From Piper betle (Eukaryota > Streptophyta > Magnoliopsida > Piperales > Piperaceae), in NCBI GenBank assembly GCA_033002965.1, contig JAURVB010014088.1, forward strand, positions 184,501-248,500: 64,000 bases of DNA, in the 5' to 3' direction. The first letter of the stretch is position 1, and each line of letters starts with the position of its first letter. A program made the position numbers and the translations under genes. This document shows, piece by piece, positions 61,560 to 64,000 of this stretch. The notes beneath the pieces were generated by a model, which searched no databases, was not told the origin of the DNA, and saw only the letters and a list, made by a program, of their open reading frames with translations.

Positions 61560-64000
61560 ATGGCCGCTTCCCGCCTCCTCCGCCCGGGATGCCCCTTCCC
61601 CGCCTCACCCCTCCGCCGCCGCCCGCCATGTCCCGGCAAGCTCATACGAGCCGTCCCGGCCGGCGGCGGCGGCGGCGGCGGGGATTCGTCGTCGTCGTCG
61701 TACCTGGACATGTGGAGGAAGGCGATGGAGCGGGAGAGGAAGGAGCAGGAGTTCCGGTGGATTTTCGAGAATGCTCCTCCCGATGGAGAAGGTGGGGACG
61801 TCGCCGGCGAGGGGCCGGAGGCGGTGGAGAGTAGGACGAGGATGTTCGAGAAGCTGTTGGAGGTGCCCCGGGAGGAGCGGGACCGGGTGCAGCGGCTCCA
61901 GGTGATCGACCGGGCGGCGGCGGCGATCGCCGCGACCAGGGCGCTGTTGAAGGATCTTCCCAAGGGTGATGTCCGGAGAGGTGCTTCCGGCGGCGGTGAT
62001 GGCGGTGGTAGGTCGGTGGCGGAGAGTGTGGGCCAAAATGGTGAGCGAGGTACATGTTCGTCGAATTGCCTATCGTTATTTTGTTATATTGTTGTTTCTT
62101 CTTCTTATTCATGAGTGTATGCATGACGGTGTAGATTCTAAAGATTGTGTTCATATGATGTGAATAATATGTGCATGTTGAACTATTTAGAGGGCGTGCA
62201 TGTAAGATATCCGAGTTTTAATAATCTCAATTTTGTTTGTGAATGATTAGCGGCTAGATTGAGATTTGATGATTGTTTTGTAATTCATTGAACGATTGTT
62301 AGACGAAATTGCTTCTCTTTCTTGTTGTTTATTCCTCATATTGTAGGGTATGTGCGTTTGGATGTGTAGATTTTTGTTTTCGATCATACGATTTAAATGC
62401 CATTCATGCATATTTAGATATTCTGTAATTTGGTTTAGCTTTTTTGGGGGAGATGGTTGTTTTAGCTTGCTGTTCAGCGTGTTGCGATGAGATTGAGACT
62501 GGTGTGTGATTGTTTTTGTTTATGGTGTTTTTGCTTTCTGCTTTTGAGCATCAAGTGGAAATTTTTCTGTTCCTCTGTCAAAGAATTCTATTGATGTTTG
62601 CTGGTCCTGATTTTTGGTTACTAGATCAACCGCCATGGTTGTGTTGATGTTGTTTCTTCTTTCTAATGAAATGGATGTTTTTGAAGGTGTAGTTCTAGAC
62701 TTCTAGCGTTTGATAATATGATGTGAATGCTATCCATGTATCTTTAGACTTCTATTGTCTGGTTGAATTATTAGTATCTGAATAATTTTTTAGTTTGCTC
62801 TAGCATGTTGCACTGATGTTGACATTAGGCGTGTGATTGTTCTTGTTTTTGGTATTTGTATTCTTCTTTCCGCATCGAAATTTTAGGTACATCAAATGGG
62901 CAATTTTCTGTTCCTTTGTCGAAGAATCCTAGCCATGTGGCTCCTGGTCCTGATTTCTGGTCATGGTCGCCACCTCTGGAGGCACAACAAAACAACATGA
63001 AGGGCAGCTTAAATCCTTCTGCCAAAGTCTCTCCCACTCCTAACCCTTTGAACCCAGTTTTAGAGAAAGAGTCATCCATGGATTTTTTGGCTATTCCGTT
63101 CGAGCGTACATTTAGTGAGCCTAGCAATCCTCCTCTTCCCCCACTTCAGTCTCTCATGGATGTTGCAGTGAATGCTGCTACTCCCATTTCAGACAATGTC
63201 GCACCGTCACCCAAAGATGAGCTAGATGTGATTTTCTCAGCCCATGCAGAAGAGGCAACAGAAGCTCTTCACAAGGATCTTGAGAATGTATCAGAAGGGG
63301 TGTATCCTGATGGCTCTAGGTGGTGGAGAGAGACGGGCATTGAGAAGAGAGAAAATGGGGTTGTGTGCAGGTGGACCTTAAACAGGGGAGTTAGCAAAAA
63401 TGGTGAAGAGGAATGGCAAGAGAAGTTCTGGGAGGCTGCAGACAACTTTGATTATAAGGAGCTAGGATCCGAGAAATCTGGGCGTGATGCAACAGGAAAT
63501 GTTTGGCGTGAATACTGGAAAGAATGCATGTGGCAGGTATTTCCCTTACCTAGGAGAAGTCTTTAGTGGTTTATCATAGTATGTTGACAGAGTGTTGTCT
63601 GTTTGAACCTCCCAGGATGCCAGAAGTGGACTTCTCCACATTGAGAAAACAGCAGACAAGTGGGGTAGAAATGGTAAAGGCGATGAGTGGCAAGAAGAAT
63701 GGTTTGAACATTATGATGCCTCTGGTCAAGCAGATAAGTGGGCTCACAAGTGGTGCTCAATTGATCCAAGTACCACTTTAGAGGCTGGTCACGGTCATGC
63801 TTGGCATGAGAGGTATCAATTATTAGATTGTGTTTTCGAATTAGATGTCTTGGCTAATTGTGATGCTAAACTTATGCTTGTACGTCAAAGGAATCCTCTG
63901 TGAATTTCATTTTTTTAAAAAAAAAAATTGATAAGATGAGAACTTATTCTTTGTTACCACTTTCCTACGGAATCCTCGCAGGAAATATTGATAGGAAAAC
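61560..64000 (+). CDS. LESV: LESV (LIKE EARLY STARVATION), plastid starch-matrix protein; 3' end beyond the window
   Basis: Starch-binding protein that, with ESV1, organises glucan chains in the granule; database entries often mislabel it as an inactive phosphatase. Exons seen: 61560-62049, 62887-63536 and 63616-63812, joined in frame with GT-AG introns. Exon 1 is GC-rich: an Arg/Pro/Ser transit peptide with a Gly run, then a charged helix (RKAMERERKEQEFRWIFENA). Exon 2 carries the polar segment and the start of the Trp-rich domain (GSRWWRETGIEKRENGVVCR, ELGSEKSGRDATGNVWREYW). Exon 3 continues it (IEKTADKWGRNGKGDEWQEE, DKWAHKWCSIDPSTT, GHAWHER). The remaining ~120-150 Trp-rich residues of the family lie past 64000; I could not place a further exon in 63813-64000. 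Confidence 0.9.

Noticed and set aside
1..64000. CRISPR arrays, operons, bacterial defence or phage systems
   Set aside because: The window is plant nuclear DNA with spliced genes; no regularly spaced short repeats with unique spacers were seen.
1..64000. tRNA or rRNA genes
   Set aside because: I found no cloverleaf with A and B boxes and no rRNA core sequence, but a dedicated scan was not possible.

Overview
This window is nuclear DNA of a flowering plant. It has multi-exon genes with AT-rich introns, plant-only families (MSBQ methyltransferase, PsbTn, LESV, AILP1/DUF3700) and plant-type transposable elements. First exons that are much more GC-rich than later ones (VTE3, coiled-coil gene, LRR kinase, LESV, and the intronless CAF1) fit a monocot, but the species cannot be fixed from the sequence alone.

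Layout. 1.6-7.5 kb (+): vacuolar-type cationic amino acid transporter, 14 exons. 8.4-10.3 kb (+): VTE3-type MPBQ/MSBQ methyltransferase. 11.8-13.1 kb (+): CML8-like calmodulin. 13.8-14.1 kb (-): photosystem II 5 kDa protein PsbTn, with its N-terminal piece out of frame. 15.2-19.6 kb (-): unrecognised acidic protein with one frameshift. 24.2-26.9 kb (-): unrecognised coiled-coil protein; decayed copies of its exons and introns lie at 20.8-22.2 kb and, inverted, in an intron at 17.7-18.3 kb. 28.6-34.5 kb (-): LRR / EDR1-like / protein-kinase fusion. 36.0-40.2 kb (+): meiotic recombinase DMC1, 15 exons, whose last intron looks like a U12-type AT-AC intron. 40.6-41.6 kb: hAT-like element with an exact 8-bp target duplication. 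41.8-43.5 kb (-): AILP1/TSJT1-like DUF3700 protein. 45.7-55.2 kb: three related ~2.9 kb LTR-like elements with 5-bp target duplications, one nested inside another. 55-60 kb: AT-rich, with a long hairpin and an LTR-derived tandem array. 60.0-61.0 kb (+): CAF1-type deadenylase with two offsetting frameshifts. 61.6 kb to the right edge (+): LESV starch-matrix protein, truncated by the window.

The genes form no cluster or pathway. Several act in plastids (VTE3 in plastoquinone/tocopherol synthesis, PsbTn in photosystem II, LESV in starch); the others serve transport, calcium signalling, kinase signalling, mRNA decay and meiosis. The most notable signals are non-canonical splice sites (one AT-AC, two GC-AG), a recurring pattern of single-nucleotide frame breaks in otherwise conserved genes, the nested LTR-like cluster, and relics of a local duplication.
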